In this document: positions 32,957 to 44,254 of the stretch, in pieces
Layout of the letters: every line of letters begins with the position of its first letter
Numbering within the stretch: position 1 is the stretch's first letter
Source of the DNA: Acidobacteriota bacterium
GTDB taxonomy: Bacteria; Acidobacteriota; Aminicenantia; Aminicenantales; Saccharicenantaceae
Reading direction: 5' to 3'
NCBI GenBank assembly: GCA_029569255.1
Contig: JAKQUO010000008.1
Location: forward strand, 62,001-126,000
Length of the DNA stretch: 64,000 nt
The notes under the pieces: generated by a model
The model's database searches: none
What the model was told of the DNA's origin: nothing
Seen by the model: only the letters and a program-made list of their open reading frames with translations
Position numbers and translations under genes: made by a program

Positions 32957-35900
32957 TTGAAACACCCCCTGCGCGCCCTGGCAGTCCTCATCTCTCTGGC
33001 AGCCTTGGCGCTGCCCCCCCTGGCCGCCCAATCCCCGCGCGGGTCCGTCGCCGGCAAGGTCGTCGGCGCGGACGGCAAGCCCCTCGGCGGGGTCACGGTG
33101 ATCCTGTCCCGGCCCCGGAACGCCGACCTGAAGGCCAGGACCGACCCCGCCGGCCGCTACCGTTTCCCCGCCGTCCTCCCGGCCGCCGATTACACCGTCA
33201 GGGCCGAGCACCCCGAGCGCCGGACGGCCAGCCGGGCCAACGTCATCGTCCGGATCGGCGGGCGGTCGACCGTCGATCTGGTCATGGAGCCGGGCCAGCC
33301 CGAAGAGCAGACGGCCGTCACGAGCCCCTTCCCGGCGATCGACCCGGCCCGGATGCGGCTGGGCCTCGACCTCTCCCGGGCCGAGCTCCAGACCCTGCCC
33401 GCGCCCCGGGACCCGTGGATCGGGCTGCAGCTCGTCCCCGCCGTCATGGCCGACCGCGAGAACATCGGCGGCACCGAGTCCACCGGCCCGGCCGTCTTCA
33501 CGGCCAGGGGCGACGTCTCGAACGGCGCGACGAACGTCTGGCGTCTCGACGGCGCCGACATCGGCGACCCCGTCGTTCTCGGCAGGCCGGCCGTGTCCTT
33601 CGACCTCGACGCCGTCGACTCGATCTCCGTCACGACCGGCGGCGCCTTCGACGTCACCGTCCCGACGGGCGGCATCGTCGTCAACGCGCTCACCCGCCGG
33701 GGGGACAACCGGCCGGCCGGCTCGGCCCGGTTCTACCTGACCGACGCCGCCTTCCAGAGCAGCAATCTGACCTCCGCGCTCAGGAACGAGGGCGTCGCCG
33801 GGACCGACCGCATCGAGCAGATCAAGGACTACGGCGCGAACCTGGGCGGGCCCATCGTCAAGAACAGGATCTGGCTGTGGGGGTCCTTCGGGGTCTCCGA
33901 CATCCGCACCTACAACATTTACAACCGGCTGGACCAGGCCCTTCTCGGCAACGCCAGCGTCAAGCTGGACATCCAGCCCTTCGCCGGCAACCGGTTCGAG
34001 GCCCTCTTCCTGGCCAGCTCCAAGACGAGATACGGCGCGGACGCCTCGTTCGCCAGGCCCGAGGGATACCTTCATTCCGGGCGGTTCCGCCTGGGCAACC
34101 CCGTCATCAGGCTCCAGGACGAGCAGGCCTTCGGGAGGGACCTCGTCGTGTCCCTGAAGCTCACCGCGGCCGACACGGGCAGCCGCGTCCGGCCCGGCGA
34201 CGACGAGCATCTCGACTTTCCCGTGACCATCGACGCCGCCCGGGGCGTCTACGTCCCCTTCGCGCCCAGCCTCAGGGCGTCCTGGGACTCCTCCTCCGAG
34301 CGCCGGGCGAGGAAGGGCTTCGAGGCCGCGGCGACCCTCTACAAGGACGGCCTCCTCGGCCTGGCCCACGAGTTCAAGGGGGGCTTCGAGTTCGCCGATA
34401 AGTCCCTCACCCGCCAGGCGGGGTATTTCCAGAACTTCCAGGTCACCCGGAACTTCGCCGAGCCCCTCATCGACCTGGGCGAAGGCCTGGTCGTCCCGCC
34501 TTCGGACTGGCAGCACATCACCTTCGGCCGGGAGACCCGGGACCGGGGGCTGGCCTCCCAGGCCTCCGCCTATCTCCAGGACACGATCTCCGCGGGCCGC
34601 CTCACCCTGGTCCTGGGCTTCCGCTACGACCGCCAGAAGCCCTCGACCGGCGCCTACGGCCTGGCGACCGTCTTGCCGCAGTCGAGCGCCTGGAAGACCG
34701 TCTTCGCCGCGACCGCCATCGACGCCCTGGGCCGGTACCTTCCGCCGCTCCCGGTCGGCGCCGTCGACCCGCGGTACCGGTGGAGCACCTGGTCGCCCCG
34801 CGCCGGGCTGAGCTGGGACGTCAAGGGCGACGGCCGGACCGTGGCCAAGCTGTCCTTCGCCCAATACGGGGACATCATGGCCCCCGGGGACTTCACCGCC
34901 AAGCCGCTCGGGCTCGGCGGCGCCCTCGGCTTCTGGTGGCGGGACGCGAACGGCAACGAGCGGGTCGATCCCGGGGAGGCCTACTGGCAGCACTCGCACG
35001 TCCACCCCGAAGCCCCCGACCGGCTCTACGCCTTCCTCGACTCCAACGGGTACCTGACCGACGAGGCCATGGACGCCCTCGAGGGCGGGTTCGAGAGCGA
35101 CGCCTATCTCGCCGGCAATTACCGGGATTTCGACTGGGCGGACCCGAAGGGGATCAACTACGACTACCTGACGACGTTCTACCGCAGCGACATCGATCCC
35201 GAGGCCCGGAACGTCAAGACCTCGCCGCGGACGCGCGAGGTCGTGCTCAGCCTGGAGAAAGAGCTCCGGCCGGACCTCACCGCCTCGATCGCGGCCACCT
35301 ACCGCCGCTACGACAACTTCGATTGGGCCAAGCTCTTCTACCCGGCCGACATCTTCCCCTCGACCCCCGATCTCGTCATCGACGACAGCCGGGCCTGGTA
35401 CGTGCCCGCCGGGACCGTGCCCGCGAAGATCACCGTCACGGACGACGAGGGCCATGTCGTCAAGGAATACGACCTGCTCGAGGCCGGCGGGAAGACCTGG
35501 TACCTGCCCGGGGCCGCGTTCCCCGGCGAAACGCCCTATCGGCTCGTCGACAAGAGCAAGGCCTGCCGGACCTACTTCGGGCTCGATCTCGGCCTGACCA
35601 AGCGCCTCTCCCGCCGCTGGATGGCCGCCGCCGCGGTCACCCTGCAGGACCAGCGCCTCCACTGGAACGGCTCGTTCATCGACCCGACCAACCAGTGGGC
35701 CCTCGACGGCCAACCCTACGGGAACTGGGCCGCCGGCACCGGCGACAAGGCCCCCGTCCAGATGCACGCCCGCTGGATGGCCAAGGTCCACGCCCTCTAC
35801 CAGATGCCCTGGGGGATCACCGCCGCGCTGACGTTCCAGGCGCGCGAGGGCTGGAAGGTCCCCCACTCCGTCACCCTCTCCTACGCCGACGGGGAGTCCT

Positions 35901-36202
35901 GGGACGGCCTCTACCGGTCCAACACCGTGTATCTCCAGGCCCCGACGAAGGACCGCCTGCCCAACAACCGCATCCTGAGCTTCCGGCTCGAGAAGAGCAT
36001 GGCCCTCGGCTCCGGCCGGGTGACCCTCATGGCCGACGTCTTCAACGTCTTCAACTGGGCCATCGTCAACCGGGCCTACGACGCCCATCTGGGGACCTAC
36101 TTCGTGGACACCGGGGAGTTCGTGGCCAACCCCGCCAGCCGCCTCCCCAGCGAGGTCCTCAACCCCCGCGTCATGCGGCTCGGGGTGCGCTTCGATTTCT
36201 GA
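32957..36202 (+). CDS. TonB-dependent receptor-like outer membrane protein with carboxypeptidase-regulatory N-domain
   Basis: About 1,081 residues from TTG. A signal peptide (ALAVLISLAALALPPLAAQ) is followed by a CarboxypepD_reg-like beta-sandwich (GSVAGKVVGADGKPLGGVTVIL, about residues 26-105), a plug-like region (RGDVSNGATNVWRLDGADIGDPVV, about 185-210) and a long barrel region with aromatic strands, ending LGVRFDF, an outer-membrane C-terminal signature. This is the Oar/OmpA-related TonB receptor type common in Acidobacteria-like genomes. No TonB box, ExbB or substrate gene is near. The ligand is unknown. The window's longest transported-substrate candidate is not inferable. Confidence 0.82.
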   Translation: MKHPLRALAVLISLAALALPPLAAQSPRGSVAGKVVGADGKPLGGVTVILSRPRNADLKARTDPAGRYRFPAVLPAADYTVRAEHPERRTASRANVIVRIGGRSTVDLVMEPGQPEEQTAVTSPFPAIDPARMRLGLDLSRAELQTLPAPRDPWIGLQLVPAVMADRENIGGTESTGPAVFTARGDVSNGATNVWRLDGADIGDPVVLGRPAVSFDLDAVDSISVTTGGAFDVTVPTGGIVVNALTRRGDNRPAGSARFYLTDAAFQSSNLTSALRNEGVAGTDRIEQIKDYGANLGGPIVKNRIWLWGSFGVSDIRTYNIYNRLDQALLGNASVKLDIQPFAGNRFEALFLASSKTRYGADASFARPEGYLHSGRFRLGNPVIRLQDEQAFGRDLVVSLKLTAADTGSRVRPGDDEHLDFPVTIDAARGVYVPFAPSLRASWDSSSERRARKGFEAAATLYKDGLLGLAHEFKGGFEFADKSLTRQAGYFQNFQVTRNFAEPLIDLGEGLVVPPSDWQHITFGRETRDRGLASQASAYLQDTISAGRLTLVLGFRYDRQKPSTGAYGLATVLPQSSAWKTVFAATAIDALGRYLPPLPVGAVDPRYRWSTWSPRAGLSWDVKGDGRTVAKLSFAQYGDIMAPGDFTAKPLGLGGALGFWWRDANGNERVDPGEAYWQHSHVHPEAPDRLYAFLDSNGYLTDEAMDALEGGFESDAYLAGNYRDFDWADPKGINYDYLTTFYRSDIDPEARNVKTSPRTREVVLSLEKELRPDLTASIAATYRRYDNFDWAKLFYPADIFPSTPDLVIDDSRAWYVPAGTVPAKITVTDDEGHVVKEYDLLEAGGKTWYLPGAAFPGETPYRLVDKSKACRTYFGLDLGLTKRLSRRWMAAAAVTLQDQRLHWNGSFIDPTNQWALDGQPYGNWAAGTGDKAPVQMHARWMAKVHALYQMPWGITAALTFQAREGWKVPHSVTLSYADGESWDGLYRSNTVYLQAPTKDRLPNNRILSFRLEKSMALGSGRVTLMADVFNVFNWAIVNRAYDAHLGTYFVDTGEFVANPASRLPSEVLNPRVMRLGVRFDF

Positions 36203-36245
36203 CGGCCCGGCCGGGGCCGTCCGCGCGGGACCGGGGGCCCCGAAG

Positions 36246-36273
36246 TTGATTTTTGTCCGGACTTGTGTAAAAT
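36246..36273 (+). promoter_or_regulatory. Promoter of hppA
   Basis: TTGATT, a 16-nt spacer and TAAAAT, about 80 nt before the ATG at 36356. An AGAGGAG ribosome site precedes that ATG. Confidence 0.6.
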
Positions 36274-36355
36274 GGGCGCTTCCCGGGGCGTCGGGGAGCC
36301 CGGCCGACGGGTCCTTCCGGCCGCCGTTCCGCATCGCTTTTCAGAGGAGTCGCGC

Positions 36356-38683
<2,328 letters not shown>

Positions 38684-38712
38684 TCACTCAAAGGGCCGCA
38701 AGGCGGCGGCGT

Positions 38713-41343
38713 TCACCTTATCGATCCTTGAGGCGGCCCGCCCGAAACGGGCAGAGACAACCACAGCCGGGAGAACCCGCGCAGGGCCCGGGCCAGCTCC
38801 AGGGCGGATTGATAGAAGCTGTCCGGCCCCTCCATCGGCCCCGGGTCGAGGATCCCGTGCTTCATTTCTTCGATCTCTTCGGCGGTCAGGTTCAGCGAGC
38901 CGCACACTTCGAGTTCTTCGGCGCCGAATCCGGCCCGGCCCAATGAATCGCGGTAGCTTTCCATCAGCTGAGTGGTCAGCTGGATATCGGGAACCCGTTC
39001 CGAAACCGCCAGCCGGGTCAGGGCCTCCAAACTATCCGCGACCGCCAGCATGGCCAGTCCGGATTCCCTTTCATACCTGATGGCGTTCTCGAGCTGGCGC
39101 CCAGCCCATTCGTCAGCGCCGGCACTCATCGCCCCGGAATGCCTTTCCACGGAAAACCTGGCCGCCCGCATTTTCGCGGTCAGGTCGATGGCCGCCGTCA
39201 TAAAGGCATTGAAAGCGTCGGCCCTGGCTCCGGTCACCCCGTCGCCGGCCCGAAGCGGCGTGAAAGCGCCCGGATCAGGCCTGGCCAGGACGGTATAGTC
39301 GCTTCGCGGCGGGTCCATGGAAGTCGCGTCAATGACATCGCCCCACACGCCGACCGTCCAGCCGATGCTGTAGCCGGCCACGGCTTTGGGGATCCCGTAG
39401 GGAGTGCCGGCTTTCAGCAGTTGCCCCGCGCCCGAAGAGGCCGCAGAGGTCCCGGAAGAGAACCATTTCATCGCCTTGCGCGTATTCTCCGCGGCCTCGC
39501 GTCCGTTCCCGGAACCTGTTTTAGTGCCGGACAGTCCAAGCCGCTGTTTGGCGGTGTTGCCGGGTTGGGCGACCTTTTCTCCGGGGACGAATTCGGGCAA
39601 CTGATGAGGCTTCCATTTCTTGGGCCTCGCGTCCCGCTCCCACTTCTTCGCCGGCTTTTTCACCCAGTTGAATTTCGGCAGCTCCCTGGCCTGAGTTCGT
39701 TTCTGCCGGCCGGACAGGGCCTTCTCCGCCCCATTTGAAAAAGAGCCGTTCTCGGCGTCCGAACACGGTCCGTCCGCGGCCTGGAATGCGAAAAACGGGC
39801 CGTTTCGAACGGCCGCAGTATCGTGTTCCGGCGTCCCTTTCGAGGCCCCGTCCGCGACCGCGGCTGCCTCCCCGGCCTCTTCCGAGCCGAGCTCTCCGGC
39901 GGCCAGCAGGGCCAGGCCTTTCATCCAGGCCCGGTAAGGAAGTCCTGTCAAGGCCGGAGGTCGCTCAACGGACCCGCTTCCCGGCGCCCCCGAAGCGGCC
40001 CGGACCGCCAGCCTGATGGCCTGGCAGTGATTGCCGACATAGATCAAGCTCCAGGCGGCAGCATCCGGAGAACCCCGCAGTTTCGGATCGGCCTTGGCCA
40101 GCCCGTCCTTCAATCCCAGGACCTCGTCCCTGTGGCTCAGGGCGAACGCATAGCGGTCGGAAGCGTCGGAGAATCTCGGCCCCGCCGAACCGGCCGGCTT
40201 GCCGCCGCCGGCCGGAACCCCCGCCAGCACCCAGCCGGCGTCTTTGATGCGCCTGGTGTCCGCCCTGCCGTCCGATCCGATCCCGGTCAATATCAATTCC
40301 TTGAAAGCGAATCCGGCCACGTTCCCGTCGCCGGCGAAAAGAAGCGGCTCGATGTCCGCGTCGTAGACGATCTCGATCCTCAGTCCCTGCCGGTCGCTGA
40401 TGGACGTCATCAGCCCGTCATCGTCGGTTTCAATGGTGAAACTCTCCGGGACCTGGATCTGGATCCTCGTCGTGGCGTAACTGGACGGAAAATAACGGAT
40501 GAAATAGCCGTCCGGCTCGTAACTCCACCTTCCCCCCGGAATGACCCGGCTGTCGGGAGGCGCCAGGATCTCGCCCACCCGGAGGGCCGCGCGCTCCACT
40601 TCGTGATAGGGCGCGGGAACGGCGCCGGCCAGCATTTCGCGCAACCTGGCTTCGGCCTGGAAAACCTCCCTGGCCTGGGACGGAAGCTTCTGCATGGCGG
40701 CGTTCAGAACAGGCTCGGGGATCTTACCTAAGGCCCCGCCGTTCAGACGGTCATATTCCTTGGTGGTCATCAGGGCCTTGGCCACCCTTTGCATGTCCTT
40801 GCCGCAGTCGGAGAGCTTGCTCCGGGAGATTATGGCCCAGAGCAGGAGTTGGACATCCTCTTGGTCGATCTCCGGATGGAAGACCGAGCTCTTCAGGACA
40901 TTGGCGACGATGTCCGCCTGCTTCCCCTTGAGCGGAGCGTGGGCGTAACCATCGCCTGCGCCGGGGGCGCAAGTCCCAGCCCTCAGACAATAGCTCTGGA
41001 ACTGACCTTCCCATAAACCGGGCAGAAGCGGGAAGCCGGCCCGCGGCGTCACGGGCAGAAAGGTCATGAAAGCGCCTTGGTCCGGATCATAATCATCGAG
41101 GAACGGGATGTCATAGGCGACATCACCGAGAGCGGTGCTGATCGGCGGTTCTTCCTGAAGCATCTTGTCCAGGTCCGGCACCCGGGGCGCCTTGATCGGT
41201 ATTTTGATCTTGTCCTTCGGGATCTTCATCTGAGCTTCCACCGGCTTGGCGGGAAACATCAAGAACGCGATAAGAACGCCGGCCAGACCCGTGGTCGCTG
41301 CGCCGGCCGGAAAGGCCAGGCCGGCCCTCGATAGCTTTGCCAT
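38713..41343 (-). CDS. Large exported protein of unknown function
   Basis: An 876-residue protein not recognised. A signal sequence (residues about 7-37, LAFPAGAATTGLAGVLIAFLMFPAKPVEA) is followed by a conserved-looking region: SYCLRAGTCAPGAGDGYAHAPLKG near residue 115, then HPEIDQEDVQLLLWAIISRS and YDRLNGGALGKIPEPVLNAAM. A beta-rich part around 290-370, a low-complexity basic Lys/Trp stretch near 580 (KKPAKKWERDARPKKWKPH) and a helical C-terminus follow. There is no transmembrane anchor at the end. Start has AAGGAGG. By eye its codon use is less GC-biased than the neighbours, which suggests recent acquisition or different expression. Confidence 0.72.
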   Translation of the reverse strand: MAKLSRAGLAFPAGAATTGLAGVLIAFLMFPAKPVEAQMKIPKDKIKIPIKAPRVPDLDKMLQEEPPISTALGDVAYDIPFLDDYDPDQGAFMTFLPVTPRAGFPLLPGLWEGQFQSYCLRAGTCAPGAGDGYAHAPLKGKQADIVANVLKSSVFHPEIDQEDVQLLLWAIISRSKLSDCGKDMQRVAKALMTTKEYDRLNGGALGKIPEPVLNAAMQKLPSQAREVFQAEARLREMLAGAVPAPYHEVERAALRVGEILAPPDSRVIPGGRWSYEPDGYFIRYFPSSYATTRIQIQVPESFTIETDDDGLMTSISDRQGLRIEIVYDADIEPLLFAGDGNVAGFAFKELILTGIGSDGRADTRRIKDAGWVLAGVPAGGGKPAGSAGPRFSDASDRYAFALSHRDEVLGLKDGLAKADPKLRGSPDAAAWSLIYVGNHCQAIRLAVRAASGAPGSGSVERPPALTGLPYRAWMKGLALLAAGELGSEEAGEAAAVADGASKGTPEHDTAAVRNGPFFAFQAADGPCSDAENGSFSNGAEKALSGRQKRTQARELPKFNWVKKPAKKWERDARPKKWKPHQLPEFVPGEKVAQPGNTAKQRLGLSGTKTGSGNGREAAENTRKAMKWFSSGTSAASSGAGQLLKAGTPYGIPKAVAGYSIGWTVGVWGDVIDATSMDPPRSDYTVLARPDPGAFTPLRAGDGVTGARADAFNAFMTAAIDLTAKMRAARFSVERHSGAMSAGADEWAGRQLENAIRYERESGLAMLAVADSLEALTRLAVSERVPDIQLTTQLMESYRDSLGRAGFGAEELEVCGSLNLTAEEIEEMKHGILDPGPMEGPDSFYQSALELARALRGFSRLWLSLPVSGGPPQGSIR

Positions 41344-41448
41344 GGGAATCCTCCTTACCCGGGCTCAAAGGATGGGAAACTCCGTCTTCGCGCCGGGCTT
41401 GAGATCGCTTCAGCCGGTGCGGACACCGAACCTTGACCCCTTCTGAAG

Positions 41449-41477
41449 AAGGTATCCTTGAGGGGACAGGAAGTCAA
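41449..41477 (-). promoter_or_regulatory. Promoter of the 876-residue exported protein gene
   Basis: On the minus strand, TTGACT, a 17-nt spacer and TACCTT, starting just after the T-run of the M14 terminator. The leader to the ATG at 41343 would be about 100 nt. Confidence 0.55.
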
Positions 41478-41478
41478 G

Positions 41479-41503
41479 AAAAAGGGCAGCCTGCCGAAGG
41501 CTG
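41479..41503 (-). terminator. Terminator of the S9-M14 peptidase operon
   Basis: On the minus strand, CAGCCT-TCGGC-AGGCTG is followed by CCCTTTTT. The stem is only 6 bp but tight, with a GC-rich loop. It stands 45 nt after the M14 stop. Confidence 0.65.
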
Positions 41504-41547
41504 GAGTGTCCCTCGGGCAAATCCCTCGTTCACCGGTCAGGCGCCGC

Positions 41548-44253
41548 CTACCCCCGGCCTCCGAACAGGACGGCGTTGAAGACCAGGCGGAACGTGCCGA
41601 ACGGCTGGGCCCGCCACTGGGGCGAGAAGCCGAAAAGGACGACCCGGCCCCGGCCGCATTCGACCGAGAGGGCCGCGGCCTTGTCCTGAAGGCGCTCTTC
41701 CCCGACGAGCAGGCCCGCCAGGAGCGGCGAACCCTCGGCCGCGTACCTGGCCAGGACCTTGCCCCTGAACCCTTCCGCCGGTTCGAAGGCCGGGCCGCCG
41801 TCGGAGAAGACCGCGGCCTTGGCCGGCATCCCCGCCGTCAGGGGGTCGGTCGCGTCGAAGGCGGCCTCGAGGATCGACCCGCCGAGATAGTATTCCGTCG
41901 TCTTGAGGCCTTCCGTCGCGTCCTTGACCGGGAGGCCGAGCTGGCGGACGGCGTACTTCGCCGCGGAACCGAAACAGACGAGCCGGCCGCCTCCGCGGAC
42001 GAACTCCTCGAACCGCTTCAGGTCCTCGGGCGTGAGGGCGTAGGAATGCTCGGGCCGGGAAACGCGGGCCCGTTCGCCGGGCCGCTGCGCCCCGGGCGGG
42101 GCCGCCTGGCCGGCGGGAGCGGCCGGAGCTCCGGGCCCGGCCGCGACGGCCGGATCGGTCCGCTCGACGGGTATCCGCGAGCCGGACGGCAGGATCAGGA
42201 CGTCGATCCTCTCGCCGAGGGGCTTCTGGAAATCCTCGGGCCGGACCGTGACGAAGGCGAACTCGTACCGCTCGAGGAGCCAGCGCGTCCAGCCCTCGTC
42301 CATGTTGCCGCCCCAGGGTTGATAGAGCCCGACCCTGGGCTTCCTGACCGCGGTCCCCGCGGCCGGTCCCCGTTCGGCCCTGAGGGCCAGCGAGGCGACC
42401 AGGCCGCGCTCCGCCGGCCGGGAGAGGCCGGTGACGGCGAAGCGGCGGTCGGCCGTCAGGCGGACGGTCGCCCCCGCTTTCCAGGCCCGGTTGACGGCCC
42501 GGTAGGCGTTGTTCTGGGCCGGATCGACGACGAGGGCCGGCCCGCGGCCGGAGACCGTACCCGGCGGCGGGACGATCGCCGCGGCCGCCGGGTCGGCGTC
42601 GAAGCCGAGGCCCGGGACGCTGTCGAAATCGGCCGCGTCGGCCGCGTCCTCCGTGTTGTAAGGGACGAACGGCGCGGCCGGGTCGGGAGCGGGCCCGAGA
42701 GGCCTCAGGTTCGCCCGCGTCCCGTCGTCCAGGGGGCCGGCGACGGCCGACACGGCGACACCCATCTGCAGGGGCAGGGTCCAGGCGGTCGCGTCGTAGG
42801 GCCGCAGCGGCGGACCGCCCGCGTAGGCCCGGAGGTCGGGATAGACGCGGGCATCGAGAAGCTCCCGGGCCATGGCCCCGAACTCCTGGTCCGCCGGGAC
42901 GACCCAGGTCCCGGCCGGGTACTCCCGGCCGTCGATCTCGGCCGGGCGCGCCAGCTCGTGGACGCGGACGCCGCCGAAAGCTAGCCGGCGCAGCAGCTCG
43001 ACCGCCGCGACCGGGTCGCGCTGGTCCCGCGGCACGACATAGGCGCAAGGCGCCGTCGTCCGCCCCCGGGCGATCTGGTCCCGCCCGGCCTGGTAGCGGT
43101 TGTACAGGAGCGACGTCTTGTAGCGGGCGGCGTATTCGAGGACCGCCCGCGAGGCCGTCTCGTTATAGGCCACGGCGTCGCCCAGCCGCCACCAGCCGCC
43201 GGCCCAGGCCCGGGAGTACAGGCTCTGCGGCCGCAGGTCCCGGTAGGCCGCGGGAAAGCCGGAAGCGGGCGTTTCGCGCGGGGCGGCCATGCTCCCGGCC
43301 GTCTCGGTCCAGAACGAGGCGATGTTCTTGAAGACCGGGGCGTAGTCGACGTAGCCGGGGTACCAGGCGTCGAACGACCCCATGTGGGTGGCCCCCGGCA
43401 GGCCCCGCTCCTCGAGCCCCTTGGCCATGGCCATGCCGATCATGTTCACTTCCCGGGAGGGGATGGCCGGGGCGTTCAGCCCGATCGGGTCGGCGAACGG
43501 CGGCAGCCAGATCCGCGTCGGGAAGGGCGCCGACTGGTGATGGACGTGGATGATGTGGGGCTCCCACTGGCGCCAGAAGCGCTCCATCAGCCGCGACTCG
43601 ATCATGTTGAGCATGTAGCCGTCGCGGTTGTTGTCGTGGCCGACGTACTCCTGGTACAGGACGGGCAGGCCGGCCTGCTCGTAGGGCGTCCCGGCGTTCA
43701 GCGCGTTCCACTCGCCGACCATCTGCTGGCCGTCGGGGTTCATGGACGGCCAGAGGAGGACGATCGTCTGGCTCAGGATCAGCCGGACCTGCGGGTCGCC
43801 GTCGTCCGCGACGAGGTCGTAGGCCAGCTGGGGGATCATCTGCGGCCCGGCCACCTCGGTCGCGTGGCAGCCGCCGTCGATGTGGACCAGGGCCTTCCCT
43901 TCCTCGGCCAGGGCCCGGGCGGCCGCGTCGGTCAGGCCCTCGGGGTGGGCCAGCCGCCGGGCGATCTCCCGGTACCGGTCGACCCGCTCGAGGTTGTCCG
44001 GGTCGGAGACCAGGGCGAAATAGGCCGTCCGGCCCCGGGTCGTCCGGCCGGCCTCGAGCAGGCGCAGGCGCGGGCTGGCCGCGGCCAGCCGCCGGAGGTA
44101 ATCGATCACCTGGTCGTAGGTCAGGAGCTTGTGGTCCGCGCCGGGTTTGAAGCCGAAGACGGACTCCGGCGCCGGGACCTGGGCGGCCGCGGGCGCGAGG
44201 AACGACCAGGCCAGGGCGAGGACGAGGGCCGGGACGAACGCGGTCTTTCTCAT
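41548..44253 (-). CDS. Exported M14 family zinc carboxypeptidase-like protein
   Basis: A 901-residue protein with a signal peptide (LVLALAWSFLAPAAAQ, residues 9-25) and an M14 peptidase domain over about residues 35-400. Zinc-site elements are HIDGGCHATEVAGPQM near residue 130 (HxxE) and the later HIIHVHHQ; NPDGQQMV and HDNNRDGYMLN match substrate-pocket segments of M14 proteins. The C-terminal third looks like a glutamine-amidotransferase-type flavodoxin fold (RVGLYQPWGGNMDEGWTRWLL; VRGGGRLVCFGSAAK). It follows the S9 peptidase gene by 1 nt, so the two are translated together. They probably degrade peptides in the periplasm or outside. Confidence 0.85.
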   Translation of the reverse strand: MRKTAFVPALVLALAWSFLAPAAAQVPAPESVFGFKPGADHKLLTYDQVIDYLRRLAAASPRLRLLEAGRTTRGRTAYFALVSDPDNLERVDRYREIARRLAHPEGLTDAAARALAEEGKALVHIDGGCHATEVAGPQMIPQLAYDLVADDGDPQVRLILSQTIVLLWPSMNPDGQQMVGEWNALNAGTPYEQAGLPVLYQEYVGHDNNRDGYMLNMIESRLMERFWRQWEPHIIHVHHQSAPFPTRIWLPPFADPIGLNAPAIPSREVNMIGMAMAKGLEERGLPGATHMGSFDAWYPGYVDYAPVFKNIASFWTETAGSMAAPRETPASGFPAAYRDLRPQSLYSRAWAGGWWRLGDAVAYNETASRAVLEYAARYKTSLLYNRYQAGRDQIARGRTTAPCAYVVPRDQRDPVAAVELLRRLAFGGVRVHELARPAEIDGREYPAGTWVVPADQEFGAMARELLDARVYPDLRAYAGGPPLRPYDATAWTLPLQMGVAVSAVAGPLDDGTRANLRPLGPAPDPAAPFVPYNTEDAADAADFDSVPGLGFDADPAAAAIVPPPGTVSGRGPALVVDPAQNNAYRAVNRAWKAGATVRLTADRRFAVTGLSRPAERGLVASLALRAERGPAAGTAVRKPRVGLYQPWGGNMDEGWTRWLLERYEFAFVTVRPEDFQKPLGERIDVLILPSGSRIPVERTDPAVAAGPGAPAAPAGQAAPPGAQRPGERARVSRPEHSYALTPEDLKRFEEFVRGGGRLVCFGSAAKYAVRQLGLPVKDATEGLKTTEYYLGGSILEAAFDATDPLTAGMPAKAAVFSDGGPAFEPAEGFRGKVLARYAAEGSPLLAGLLVGEERLQDKAAALSVECGRGRVVLFGFSPQWRAQPFGTFRLVFNAVLFGGRG

Positions 44254-44254
44254 C

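Noticed and set aside
32852-36334. 1,160-residue minus-strand ORF opposite the TonB-type receptor
   Set aside because: Compositionally biased antisense of a gene with signal peptide, barrel strands and a C-terminal Phe.
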